The notes beneath the pieces were generated by a model. That model saw only the letters and a list, made by a program, of their open reading frames with translations. It searched no databases and was not told the DNA's origin. Positions 46,501 through 54,420 of a stretch of 64,000 nt of DNA are shown here, one piece after another (position 1 is the first letter of the stretch; every line of letters starts with the position of its first letter). Source of the stretch: Flavobacteriaceae bacterium. Lineage in GTDB: Bacteria; Bacteroidota; Bacteroidia; Flavobacteriales; Flavobacteriaceae. The position numbers and the translations under genes are program-made. Location: NCBI GenBank assembly GCA_028284005.1, contig JANQSO010000005.1, forward strand, positions 186,001 through 250,000. Direction: 5' to 3'.

Positions 46501-49500
46501 TTGATCTGATATTCAAAAGATGTTGTTCCTGAAACAGTAAATTGGACACTTCCATCTGCTGCGCCAACACAACTAACATCATTTATAGTTTCGCCAAAAA
46601 TATCGATAGTTGGCAGTGGGTCTATTGCATAGGATTCGTTATATATACAATCATTAGCGTCCTTCACCTGGAACGTATAGACACCTGGTGCTAATCCAGA
46701 AAAAATATTTGACGTTTGATAAGGCGTAGCTGCTGCTGCCGGTGCAATAATTTGAAATTCTAAAGGAGCAACTCCTCCTGTTGTTCCTACTATAGTTACC
46801 GTAGTAAGATTGGTAGGACAAGTAATTGGAGAATTGATAAACAATAGATCAGTAGGTGGGTCCAATGGCGGGATTGTAACATCATTAGTAACAAAAGTAC
46901 AATCATTGGCGTCCATAATAGTTACTGCGTAAGTACCCGGTGTTAAGCCAGAAAAAACAGGGCTCGATTGATACGTTATACCGTCAATACTATACATGTA
47001 TGGTGGGGTACCTCCCGTAACATTTGTAACGGTAATGGTACCATTTGATGTACAAGTATATGGTGCCGTTAATTCGGCGACACCGGAAATAGCAGTATTA
47101 GTGTTAATAGTAACGGTTTGGGGTTGCGTTACACATACAGAAGGACCAAAGGTATATTCTACTACTACATCATAATTGCCAACGGCAAGTCCCGTAAACA
47201 CATTTGAACTAGTAAACGTAGCCCCTCCATCAATACTATATTGTAGGCTATTTCCATTGGGATTGGTTACATCGATAGTAATAACTCCGGTATCGCCAGC
47301 ATTAGCACATAATATGTCTTCGGTTATTACATTGAATTCAGGTTCAGGAGTTGCATCAATGGTAATCGAGGTAACTGCACTACAGTTATTAGAATCAACA
47401 ACAGTTATATTAAAGACACCGGGGGCAGAAACTACGATCTCCGGAACAGTTTGAAAAACAGTCGTACTATTTACGAAATAAAAATAAGGTGGTGTACCTC
47501 CTAAAGGATATACTGTGATTTCACCATCGGTACAAGTTAACGGAACAGTGATTGCTGCTGTGGCTGTAAGTAATGCAGGCTCAACAAGTATGATGTTTTC
47601 CGAATACGTACATCCATCTTCCGTTTCTACAACGGCCGTATAGGTGCCGGGATTAAGGTTTTCGAAACTATAGTTATTCTCAAGAATGGGGCCTACACTA
47701 TTCACTAATGTCGCGCCGGAATAGAGATAAAAGAAATACTGTGGCTCTGCATCATTGGCTGATAAATGGATACTACCTTTGTCGCCATTACAAAGTGGTT
47801 GTTCAATAATGGTTGAAACCGTAAAGTCGCGCTCTCTCACCAATACATCCGGTACAGTAAACACACAGGCATTTGCCGGAACACCTACTTGCCGTATGTA
47901 AATTGTATACAAGCCTGGTGTGGTAACTGAAAAAACATTACTGCTTTGATAAGTTATTCCGTCAAGACTATATTCATAATTACTAGGGACATTGTTCACA
48001 GTTATTGTTCCTGGCGTAGTACAAATAATATCTGTTGCAGTGACTGTTGGGTCGAGTAGGTTTTGATATACATTAAAATAGAATTGGTTGAAACATCCTC
48101 CATCATAGTTTATCGTTAGCCTATATTGACCTGCTAGATTTGCTGTGAAATCGGAGCCGGTACCCACTTGATTCCAAGTACATGTACTGTCTTCATTAGC
48201 GCAATCAGTATTTCCCACAGGAGGACAGCTAGATTCATCTAGTTTTTCCCAAATAATTGTAACTGCCCCGGCAATGTCAATTGTTATCTCTCTGAAATCG
48301 TTTTCACCACATAAAAATATATTAGGCAATAACTTACCATCATTCGGGCAGGTAACAACTTCGTCTGCAAAAGGTATTACGGGATTTGATACACTACCTC
48401 CATGGAGTGTTACAATATATTCTTGAACAATGGATCGACACGGGGCAAGCGCTGTATTGAATGAGTAATAAGTTCCTGTTTGTGTAACGGTTATCGTTTG
48501 TGTCGTTCCTATAACCGGAGTTCCGGTTGGACTTGTAGACCAGGAGTAAGAATCGTATCCATCGGCAGCAGTCAGGTCTATGCTTTCGCCACAAAGAATC
48601 TCGTTTTGGGTAAATACACAATCGTCAAGGTCGGCTAAAAAATTAGTAGCCTGAGGTGTAATAAGACAGCCCGTATTTGCACTGATACTTGGGTCATCTG
48701 TTATAATAAAAGTAGGGTTAAGTGTTCCTTGATACGTAGCAAAAGCCTGATTACTGATTATGTCTGAACAGGCCTCTACCAACTGCTGGCAGGTTTCTAC
48801 GACCTGAACCTCAATTCGGATTTCACTGAGCGGGTCATTTTCTTCAACTAAATAATCTTCAATATCAAAAATTAATTCTCGCGTGACAGGATCATAACTC
48901 GACACAGTTACCCCTGCTGGCAGTGTTAGATCTGCCGGGAAGTCGAAAATAATATTGATTGGCAAAATATCTCGTATTGTAAAATTAGTGGCATTATCGT
49001 TTCCTGTATTTTGAAAACCTATCACATAATTTAATTCTTGGCCAAGGTCGACCACTTGCCCCCCAATGTTATTACCAAACTCATCTTCAACAATTTTAGT
49101 AAGTACAATATTTGGTTCAATTATCTCTACGGCAAAGGCAAGAAAGTATTGAAAATAGGTATCTCCGCTAGTCTCGAATCGTAAGGTAGCAGAGGTAGCA
49201 CCATTGGCGATTACTGTATTCCCCGGGTTTGGAACACTCATCACACCTGTATCAAATCCAAGGGTATTGGTGCTATTTGGGACTCTATTATTAACAGGTG
49301 TTGCACTTAATTGAGTCACTGAACTATTGAAATAGTTATTAGCGAGTCTATCAACTGTGGAAAGTGTAGTTCCGTTGAGTTTTAACCGGTCGCCAAGTAT
49401 GGGTTTATCTCCTTCTAAGGTGGCAAATGCAAAATTGGCTCGTACCGGGGCAGGTGCAGGAACAGTCCTGAACCCGGAAACAGGAACATCTAAGTTTGGA

Positions 49501-50186
49501 TTATTTCCAGGAACACTAATGGCACTAAAACCATCAAAACTGGTAATTGACTTTCCTGGAAGCGTCGGATCTTCATACACCACAAAAAGAGACCAACCAG
49601 CAGAATGTCCTGTATTATTGGGTGGATCGAAGGTCCCTGTTTCACCCAACGCACTCGATACATTGGCCAGTGTGTAAGTTCCTAAATTGTTTGCTAAACC
49701 AGTTACAATGGAAGTAACATCGGCATAACAAGCGTAAGGAAAGCTATCACCGCCATCTACAGAAGTTCCACTTGCATCAAATATAACTGTCCCTGTAATG
49801 TCATGATATCCCCCGGTAGGCCCCTTAAATTTTACACTTGTAAAGGGTTGAGTGCCTTTTGTAACTGCTCCCCAATACAGGCTGGCATGCTTTATTTCGT
49901 AACAGTTTGGATTTGGTATTTCTAAATCGGCACTAGATGAACTAAAAGTTGAGGGATCCCCGTCAATATCGATATATTGCATATCCACATTGTGATTATA
50001 AACTGTATTATTATTGAAAGGGTTATTGCTAGGCCCCAAAATGTTATTTCCTATCAGAACGATATCGCCCTTAAGATCCTCATTGAATCTAGGCGTAAAG
50101 GGGACGAAATTTTGGGCATAGCATTGTATACCAAAAAATAAGACTATAAGAAGTATGGGGACTCTTTTAATAGTAGGTTTGTTCAT
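40512..50186 (-). CDS. sprB: Giant cell-surface gliding adhesin, SprB-like (type IX secreted)
   Basis: 3224 residues, the largest gene in the window. A signal peptide (about residues 1-24) is followed by an N-terminal region (25-355) and a DUF11-like domain (about 360-480, ITFx-type VDLGQELNYVIGFQNTGNDNATNFTIRDILP). From about 740 to 3060 runs a long array of roughly thirty SprB-type beta-sandwich repeats of 70-80 residues, each with NGDxxG, GGxxPYxYxxDG and GxYTVxVxDANGC. The last 90 residues are a gliding-motility C-terminal domain (CIPNYFTPNGDGIQDGW, FSIYDRYGRKI, GDYWFIVETD), a type B T9SS signal. In F. johnsoniae SprB moves along the cell surface as the gliding adhesin; that protein is about twice as long. 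Gene order supports the same role here. Confidence 0.88.
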   Translation of the reverse strand: MNKPTIKRVPILLIVLFFGIQCYAQNFVPFTPRFNEDLKGDIVLIGNNILGPSNNPFNNNTVYNHNVDMQYIDIDGDPSTFSSSSADLEIPNPNCYEIKHASLYWGAVTKGTQPFTSVKFKGPTGGYHDITGTVIFDASGTSVDGGDSFPYACYADVTSIVTGLANNLGTYTLANVSSALGETGTFDPPNNTGHSAGWSLFVVYEDPTLPGKSITSFDGFSAISVPGNNPNLDVPVSGFRTVPAPAPVRANFAFATLEGDKPILGDRLKLNGTTLSTVDRLANNYFNSSVTQLSATPVNNRVPNSTNTLGFDTGVMSVPNPGNTVIANGATSATLRFETSGDTYFQYFLAFAVEIIEPNIVLTKIVEDEFGNNIGGQVVDLGQELNYVIGFQNTGNDNATNFTIRDILPINIIFDFPADLTLPAGVTVSSYDPVTRELIFDIEDYLVEENDPLSEIRIEVQVVETCQQLVEACSDIISNQAFATYQGTLNPTFIITDDPSISANTGCLITPQATNFLADLDDCVFTQNEILCGESIDLTAADGYDSYSWSTSPTGTPVIGTTQTITVTQTGTYYSFNTALAPCRSIVQEYIVTLHGGSVSNPVIPFADEVVTCPNDGKLLPNIFLCGENDFREITIDIAGAVTIIWEKLDESSCPPVGNTDCANEDSTCTWNQVGTGSDFTANLAGQYRLTINYDGGCFNQFYFNVYQNLLDPTVTATDIICTTPGTITVNNVPSNYEYSLDGITYQSSNVFSVTTPGLYTIYIRQVGVPANACVFTVPDVLVRERDFTVSTIIEQPLCNGDKGSIHLSANDAEPQYFFYLYSGATLVNSVGPILENNYSFENLNPGTYTAVVETEDGCTYSENIILVEPALLTATAAITVPLTCTDGEITVYPLGGTPPYFYFVNSTTVFQTVPEIVVSAPGVFNITVVDSNNCSAVTSITIDATPEPEFNVITEDILCANAGDTGVITIDVTNPNGNSLQYSIDGGATFTSSNVFTGLAVGNYDVVVEYTFGPSVCVTQPQTVTINTNTAISGVAELTAPYTCTSNGTITVTNVTGGTPPYMYSIDGITYQSSPVFSGLTPGTYAVTIMDANDCTFVTNDVTIPPLDPPTDLLFINSPITCPTNLTTVTIVGTTGGVAPLEFQIIAPAAAATPYQTSNIFSGLAPGVYTFQVKDANDCIYNESYAIDPLPTIDIFGETINDVSCVGAADGSVQFTVSGTTSFEYQINGGPFISGASPVVLTGLTAGSYTIVVRDLTTNCEATGTAVVDEPANPLMISVETSPITCISEGSAIITASGGWGGYSYTLTLPDTTTLPTQSSNTFLNLTQSGSYSISVEDANGCIVTDTFTLTIPNPPVATISTTSDICFDTGNNATIIIDVTSGEAPFEYSINGGPFQSSNVFSNLGPGNYVITVRDAFGCETVLPAEIIAPELLVDAVVTSGLDCTPTPDAEITGTFVGGTAPYTNAVSINGGAFNPLGATGSPFTYTTSTAGTYQFEITDANGCTATSPVVIINPITPPLLDLVTIAQPILCNGDENGAIDITFDPTMGTPPFLINVHNDTTGTDYGTQTTGLPAGTYTVTITDANSCTDSETIVISEPDPIVVDFTTIDITCVPGGISQGSIIINSVVGGVAPYNYFVTGSNGYSASEFNATGSTSVTFNVIDFGLYEINIVDSNGCSVLFQDVLIASPPDDLDITVSSTVDCTTGGQAVVTVSSALGSTGPFWFTIYQGPISVYPNPPGSWIPEDTPGSQSATFTGLTPGITYTFIVYDESTLCSYYEPATTPIPTNSTLTTTAESSDNVTCTGSDDGDVSFTVNSVYAIPVTVNYEIFDSLTLITTGISGTGVVPAGGSLTVSDLGPLPFGNYYVLIEETTGPNAGCGVVTAPFSITESAILLSLTASVDQNANCNANSGVISAIAQNGTAPYLYQITTTPGAPAPTDPSWNTTSTFNVDAGSYYVHAMDAYECIITSPVQVVGMDPEPVIDAVTTNQCSTLQGQFEIDVTLTTPGIPPYSVSIDGGGFQSQSFPFTISNLSSGTHTVEVVDANGCGNLVTVDIEPPLGLTSAITTLPSCDDNDGEVTVTATGGTGNYAYTINPNPPSIVLTGNVFSGVPSGTYIVTVTDTVTLCTEDISVTLDSAIPVTFNTEQTNVSCQGDSDGQIVVELLPGNNNPIYTYEIIAPIIVPPQTSNIFIGLSAATYTVQVTSGRGCIATADVPITEPLLLEVTGTATPFACTANNITTTSMVTITELGGTAPYSYSIDGVNYFNTNVFEILDTGVTQSISIYAKDANNCIATNTVIIDPLPTITAAAVTTVTPIDCNQTGSVSINVTSGSGNFEYQLLPDGVPQASNIFDIPGPGTYYYQVNDLDTDCYFLTDPFIVPPFDEIDATLTVTEQNDCFGDSNGELALTITGYSGAYIYQLLDGLGTPIGGPVTANTSTNPQLITGLPSGSYSVEIVELETPFCSTTTNVVTFDSLIELTLEVSETSNVTCFNNQGVIVAIASGGTSPYEYELTGDAIVPYSANNVFTDLSAGTYTVNTRDANGCIETDTITLMEPDPIAADFVPSTTLLTCFDDHDASITVLNVTGGQTGSYTYTLTTVSPVSSSSGPQTSNVFEGLGAGIYSVTISDGFNCLLTSLPVTIDEPDPIISSLVVNTTPTCLTEAELTLSAVGGTGTFEYSDTLDFAVILGTFTTSITFPVTSGTYNYYVRDANGCIANVSNEITIDPLPDLEIDLLTINPQINCNGDNTGVIVATAQGGLGDYVYTLQDTSGNPIPADQNSPGVFTGLIAGTYVVQVESGDCLTTSEVITITEPDTVLDVTFEVTNVLCHGENNGKLEIIANGGSGIILYAISPNLDQYFETPTFENLAPGVYDAIVQDELGCFLTFSFEVEEPPAVLILIDSDTIIPEVCEGDQDGFFSIDIEGGTLPYSVSLDNYNGPYITGELGQTIFNFDNLGGGDHVVYVRDSAGCESEWNITFPESVFIEPIADVEILCVDNVSVNSVTVTVDETLVDISQLDYSLNGGPYQSSNVFTNLPQSTDNYITVRHTNGCSKITEFFDIETISPVGLSLFAGELNEIIALPSGGTGDYVYTFNGVDFGSTNIFTITESGTFEVIVTDSSGCKAVAIIEKDFIDLCIPNYFTPNGDGIQDGWTVGCSPYPNLVFSIYDRYGRKIATLPAGEEWDGTYRNAELPSGDYWFIVETDKTDEMRDFVGHFTLYR

Positions 50187-50264
50187 GACGACTAGTTTTT
50201 AGTTTAATGTCTCCTAAATCAATTTTTAGAAGGCCGGGGACTAAATATTACTTCTTATGTCATG

Positions 50265-52868
50265 TTAATTTTCGATTTTAATTATGGTAACATTTTGATT
50301 ATATGGTTTGTCTAATTTTGTTCTTAATGCACGTTCAGCATCGCTGATAGTATTGAATTTTTTGGAGTAGATATAATACTCACTGGTGTTTACATCATAA
50401 AAGAAATCTACTTCTTTATATCCTGACGAAATTATCTGGGCTAAAAATACGTCTCGTTTATTTACATCGCTGTGCACCGCAAGGACCAGGTAATAGCCAC
50501 TTTCGGTATGACGTATATTTTTAAGAATTTGAATATTATTGCTTCGTTCTCGACCAAAATCCAAATCTTCAACGGCTAATGGAGTTTCACTTATTGAGAC
50601 ATTTTCCTTCAAGCTATTTAGCATTTTTCTGTCTTGTGTATACCTGTCCTGGTCATTGTCGTACGCTGCCCGTTTGATACGTCGTTTGCGCTCAATACCC
50701 GTAGCAATATTTATTTGTTCTAAAGAAGAAACCAAAAATTCACGGTTTTTAATGGATTTTTCCTGTTCAGATTTTAGTGTGGTTATTATATCCTGATAGT
50801 ATAGGTTTGTTTCATCGCCAGAGTCATTAAAAGCAATTTCTCGCTCCTTTAATAAGGATTCTAAGAGTTTAATTTTTTTCCTATTTCTAATTATAACCGT
50901 ATCCAGGTTTATTATTAGAAGCTCAATTTTCTTATTTTCTTCACTAATACTCTTGAACGGTTTTGGTTTAGGTTCCACAAAAATGTTTTGCTCACTAAGA
51001 TCATTTTCCTCCTTCAATTCTTTCAAGTCTTTTTCCTTAATAGCAACTGCAGTTTCCAATTCTTTCAATAATTGACTTTGTGCAATACCAGACTCTTCGG
51101 TTTCCATTACCAATTCGCTTATGGACTTGCCAATATCGTCTGTTGGATTTTTAATTAATTCTTTGTCGTCGTTAGATTTTTCCTGTGATTCGGCAATCTC
51201 TTTCTTTTCCGAAGTGAATAAATCTGTCGCGATAGTTATTTGCTCTAAAGAAGATTCCAACGTTTCACGGTTTCTAATGGATTTTTCTTGTTCAGATTTT
51301 AGTGTGGTTATTATATCTTGAAAGTATAGGTTTGTTTCATCGCCAGGGTCATTAAAAGCAATTTCTCGCTCCTTTAATAAGGATTCTAAGAGTTTAATTT
51401 TTTTCCTATTCCTAATTATAACCGTATCCAGGTTTATTATTAGAAGCTCAATATTCTTATTTTCTTCACTAATACTCTGGGCTGTTTTAGGCTCATCAAA
51501 GTTGTTTTCTTCCTTCAAATCTTTCAAATACCTTTCCTTAATGGCAACTGCGGTTTCCAATTCTTTTATTAATTGGTTTTGTGAGATGTTAGACGCTTCA
51601 GTTTGCAATGCCAATTCTTTCAGGGACTTGCCAATATCGTCGGTTGGATTTTTAATTAATCGCTCTCTGGCGTCCTTTTCCGCTTTCAGTTTTGCTTCCT
51701 CTTCGGCTGCTAATCTTGCTTGTTCCTCTGCAAGCAGTCTCGCTTGTTTTTCGGCTTCGAGCCTGGCTTGCTCTTCAGCAACTATCCTTGCTCGTTCTTC
51801 TTCAGCCAATTTTGCCTTTTTTTCAGCTTCCAGTCTGGCCTGCTCTTCGGTGTTAGATTTTTCCGGTGCTTTAGCAATCACTTTCTTTTTAGTACGTTTT
51901 TTTTCAAAAGTGAATAAGCCTGCTAAATCATCATCTCTACTATACTCATAGTAATTAGTGTTCTTAAATCTGTAGGCAAGTGTAATCTCATGTGAAGCAC
52001 CTAAATCGGTAAGTCCAACAAATGGTTTTTCATAATTATATTCTATCGCAATTTGTTTGGTCAGATTAACACCAAGTCCCCCGGACGCTCCATACATGGT
52101 GTTATACCCTACTTGCGCCCAAACACCTTTAGGAACAGTTAGCATCATTACTCCCGAGATAATAGTGTCATCTTTTTGGAATTCAGATCTTGCCAGGGCA
52201 GAGAACCTGCTTTCTCCAAAAAAACCATACCCGCCAAAATAGCCCGTATACATCAAATGACCTAGTATTCCTTGCTTTGGGTTATCCTCTACTAATCCAG
52301 AAGTGTTAAAGTTGTACGTCACAATATTATTAAGGGAAACACCAAAATCTATAAATCCTGCTCCATAATTAAAGCCTGGATTTGCAGTAAGCAGAAAGTT
52401 TGACGGAATATTATTGAGGGCCGGATCGTCAAAATTAGTCACCACTTTATCACTATTCAGGCCACTTTTGTATGCTCCTATATTTAAGCCAAATGTAAAA
52501 TTACTGTCTTCTTGTACTCGAATATTATACGCAAAGTTTACAATCCCTCCAAAGGTGGTAAGCACCCCATAATTTTGTTGATATACTCCAATACCGCCTC
52601 CAATATTTTCCTTTATGCGCCCGGAATAATTAAAAAAATAGGTGTGTGGGGCATCTTGGATTCCTAACAGCTCTCTTTTGTTTGTTACTGTTATATACTT
52701 GTTTTGCTCCCTTACGAAACTAAACGTAGGTTGCATTACAAATCTGTTGAACATTAATGAGTTTCTAGCAGGAATATTAAGCGCAACCACACCGTCTCCG
52801 ACCTGAGAATGGCCAACCCCCTGTACGAAACAGAACAATAGGATGATATGGATGGTTATTGCTTTCAA
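50265..52868 (-). CDS. sprD: PorP/SprF barrel fused to coiled coil and SPOR-like domain (SprD-like)
   Basis: 867 residues. A signal peptide is followed by a PorP/SprF-like barrel (about residues 25-320: VALNIPARNSLMFNRFVMQPTFSFVREQ...). Next comes an Ala/Glu/Arg/Lys-rich heptad region (about 345-400, repeating EEQARLEAEKQ), then a block of about 172 residues present twice in tandem (from about 405 and about 577; each starts LIKNPTDDIGKS). The end is a SPOR-like domain (about 790-867, YYLVLAVHSDVNKRDVFLAQI...YYIYSKKF) that would bind peptidoglycan. The layout implies a link from the outer membrane to the cell wall. By position it matches SprD of the sprCDBF operon. The symbol rests on gene order; my memory of the SprD architecture is limited. 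Confidence 0.8.
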   Translation of the reverse strand: MKAITIHIILLFCFVQGVGHSQVGDGVVALNIPARNSLMFNRFVMQPTFSFVREQNKYITVTNKRELLGIQDAPHTYFFNYSGRIKENIGGGIGVYQQNYGVLTTFGGIVNFAYNIRVQEDSNFTFGLNIGAYKSGLNSDKVVTNFDDPALNNIPSNFLLTANPGFNYGAGFIDFGVSLNNIVTYNFNTSGLVEDNPKQGILGHLMYTGYFGGYGFFGESRFSALARSEFQKDDTIISGVMMLTVPKGVWAQVGYNTMYGASGGLGVNLTKQIAIEYNYEKPFVGLTDLGASHEITLAYRFKNTNYYEYSRDDDLAGLFTFEKKRTKKKVIAKAPEKSNTEEQARLEAEKKAKLAEEERARIVAEEQARLEAEKQARLLAEEQARLAAEEEAKLKAEKDARERLIKNPTDDIGKSLKELALQTEASNISQNQLIKELETAVAIKERYLKDLKEENNFDEPKTAQSISEENKNIELLIINLDTVIIRNRKKIKLLESLLKEREIAFNDPGDETNLYFQDIITTLKSEQEKSIRNRETLESSLEQITIATDLFTSEKKEIAESQEKSNDDKELIKNPTDDIGKSISELVMETEESGIAQSQLLKELETAVAIKEKDLKELKEENDLSEQNIFVEPKPKPFKSISEENKKIELLIINLDTVIIRNRKKIKLLESLLKEREIAFNDSGDETNLYYQDIITTLKSEQEKSIKNREFLVSSLEQINIATGIERKRRIKRAAYDNDQDRYTQDRKMLNSLKENVSISETPLAVEDLDFGRERSNNIQILKNIRHTESGYYLVLAVHSDVNKRDVFLAQIISSGYKEVDFFYDVNTSEYYIYSKKFNTISDAERALRTKLDKPYNQNVTIIKIEN

Positions 52869-52869
52869 T

Positions 52870-54336
52870 TTATTTAATTATCGTTATAGAACCTTTTTTA
52901 GGTTGCAGGCCTTGAGGTATGATCATGTAATAAAAGACCTGGTTTACACTACTTGTGCTAAGTTGATCTTCCGGCCAATTATTTAAATAATCTTTTGTAT
53001 TCAATACTACATCTCCCTGGCTAGAATATATTACTACTTCCGTATTACTACCACTCACGTAGCGTGTTGGTATCACCCAGGTGTCATTGATACCATCACC
53101 ATTGGGACTTATTAGATTTGGGATGTTTTCTACTTCCGGAAACAGATTTATAAATTCTTCTACCTTAAAAGAATGTTCATTTGAAGTATTGCAACCATTG
53201 GTTTGTGTTATAATCACACTATAAAGGCCAAAATCCGATACATTAAATGTGCTTTGTGTTGCATTGGGGATCACTTCACCATCTAATAACCATTGAAATT
53301 CGGGATTGACCGCATTAGTCGTAACCGAAACGACAAGCACATCTCCAGCTTCCAACATATTGACATTTGGAACATCGATGCTACTTGTAAAACTTCCTGA
53401 TTGTAATTCAATACTTCCTGTGGCTTCACAGCTCCCAAAATTTACTACTACCGAATAAGAACCCGAGACGGCAGTCTCGTAAGTCTGGTTCGTTTCTCCG
53501 GGTATAGGAGTTCCTTCTTTAAACCATTGGTAACTATCTCCCTGAACGGTGCTCAATGTCGTAGGCCCATCGGCTGCACAAAAGGGATTTCCTAAGCTAG
53601 ATGTTATGTCTGCAAATACTTCATCTGCAGAGGAGGCTTCTAATACCGTCACTCGGTTCGAAAAAGAATCGGAGGTGCAGGTACCATAATTGGTTTCAAC
53701 AAAATACACTCCTGCTTCGGTTACGGATAACGTTTGGCCCTGAGCCACCAAAACTGATGTTGTAGGGTTAATTTCCTTAAACCAGTTAAAGGTGAGGGAT
53801 GGATAATTTAAAGGTGAGTCATTTCCGTCTGAACCGGGGTTGTCAATTGTCAAAAGGTAGCTTCCTCCGGGACAAAAATGTGACGTTGCAATAAAATCGT
53901 TAATGGAAAAAGGGCTATCCTGTATTTTGTAATAGGCTGAAAAGCTTACAGATGGTGTACTGGAAGCAGCTGGGTGTGTGCTTCTTATTCTAATTTTATA
54001 TCCTTCGCCTGCAGTGGTTGTGGGTAAGGAAAAGTTAACAGATGCAGGAGAGGTACTAATGGCTCCGGGGTTGGATGTAAAAACAATGTTCGACTCGGAA
54101 AAATCACCTTCAGAGTTGGACATTTCGACTATAAATTGGTTGGATGAATTTATCCCGGTTTCCGGGTTAAAAACAAAATTTACTCCAAACAGATTAAAGT
54201 CTTCATTTGCACACGCCTGTGTGAACTGAAGATCCGGAGTGCCAATAACTATCTGAGCTCCCATTTTTGAGGTGTGCGACACCATAAAAAAGGCAACTAA
54301 AAAGTATAGAAATTTTAGAAAAGTAATTTTTGCCAT
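52870..54336 (-). CDS. sprC: Secreted protein with gliding-motility C-terminal domain (SprC-like)
   Basis: 488 residues. A signal peptide (about residues 1-28) precedes several Ig-like/PKD-like beta-sandwich units (FTQACANEDFNLFGVNF, FCPGGSYLLTIDNPGSDG, FCAADGPTTLSTVQGDSYQWFKEGT, LLDGEVIPNATQSTFNVSDFG). A C-terminal type B T9SS domain ends the protein (NLISPNGDGINDTWVIP, VVIYSSQGDVVLNTKDY, VFYYMIIPQG). It lies 1 bp from the SprD-like gene, so the two are translated in tandem. Position and C-terminal domain suggest the sprC slot of the gliding operon. Confidence 0.82.
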   Translation of the reverse strand: MAKITFLKFLYFLVAFFMVSHTSKMGAQIVIGTPDLQFTQACANEDFNLFGVNFVFNPETGINSSNQFIVEMSNSEGDFSESNIVFTSNPGAISTSPASVNFSLPTTTAGEGYKIRIRSTHPAASSTPSVSFSAYYKIQDSPFSINDFIATSHFCPGGSYLLTIDNPGSDGNDSPLNYPSLTFNWFKEINPTTSVLVAQGQTLSVTEAGVYFVETNYGTCTSDSFSNRVTVLEASSADEVFADITSSLGNPFCAADGPTTLSTVQGDSYQWFKEGTPIPGETNQTYETAVSGSYSVVVNFGSCEATGSIELQSGSFTSSIDVPNVNMLEAGDVLVVSVTTNAVNPEFQWLLDGEVIPNATQSTFNVSDFGLYSVIITQTNGCNTSNEHSFKVEEFINLFPEVENIPNLISPNGDGINDTWVIPTRYVSGSNTEVVIYSSQGDVVLNTKDYLNNWPEDQLSTSSVNQVFYYMIIPQGLQPKKGSITIIK

Positions 54337-54420
54337 CCAGATATTTTTAATGTGTAACTCTTTTTATTAGTTATAGCCTTACATCCATAAGATAAGAGAG
54401 AAAATTTTTGGTATGTGCTA

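Noticed and set aside
42625..47454. Open frames on the plus strand opposite the giant adhesin
   Set aside because: Low-complexity Val/Thr/Ser/Pro-rich shadows of the adhesin codons, without family motifs or promoters.
40512..50186. Highly repetitive DNA that could be mistaken for a CRISPR or satellite array
   Set aside because: The repetition is at protein level (SprB-type repeats of 70-80 residues) within one open reading frame; there are no identical short direct repeats with unique spacers.
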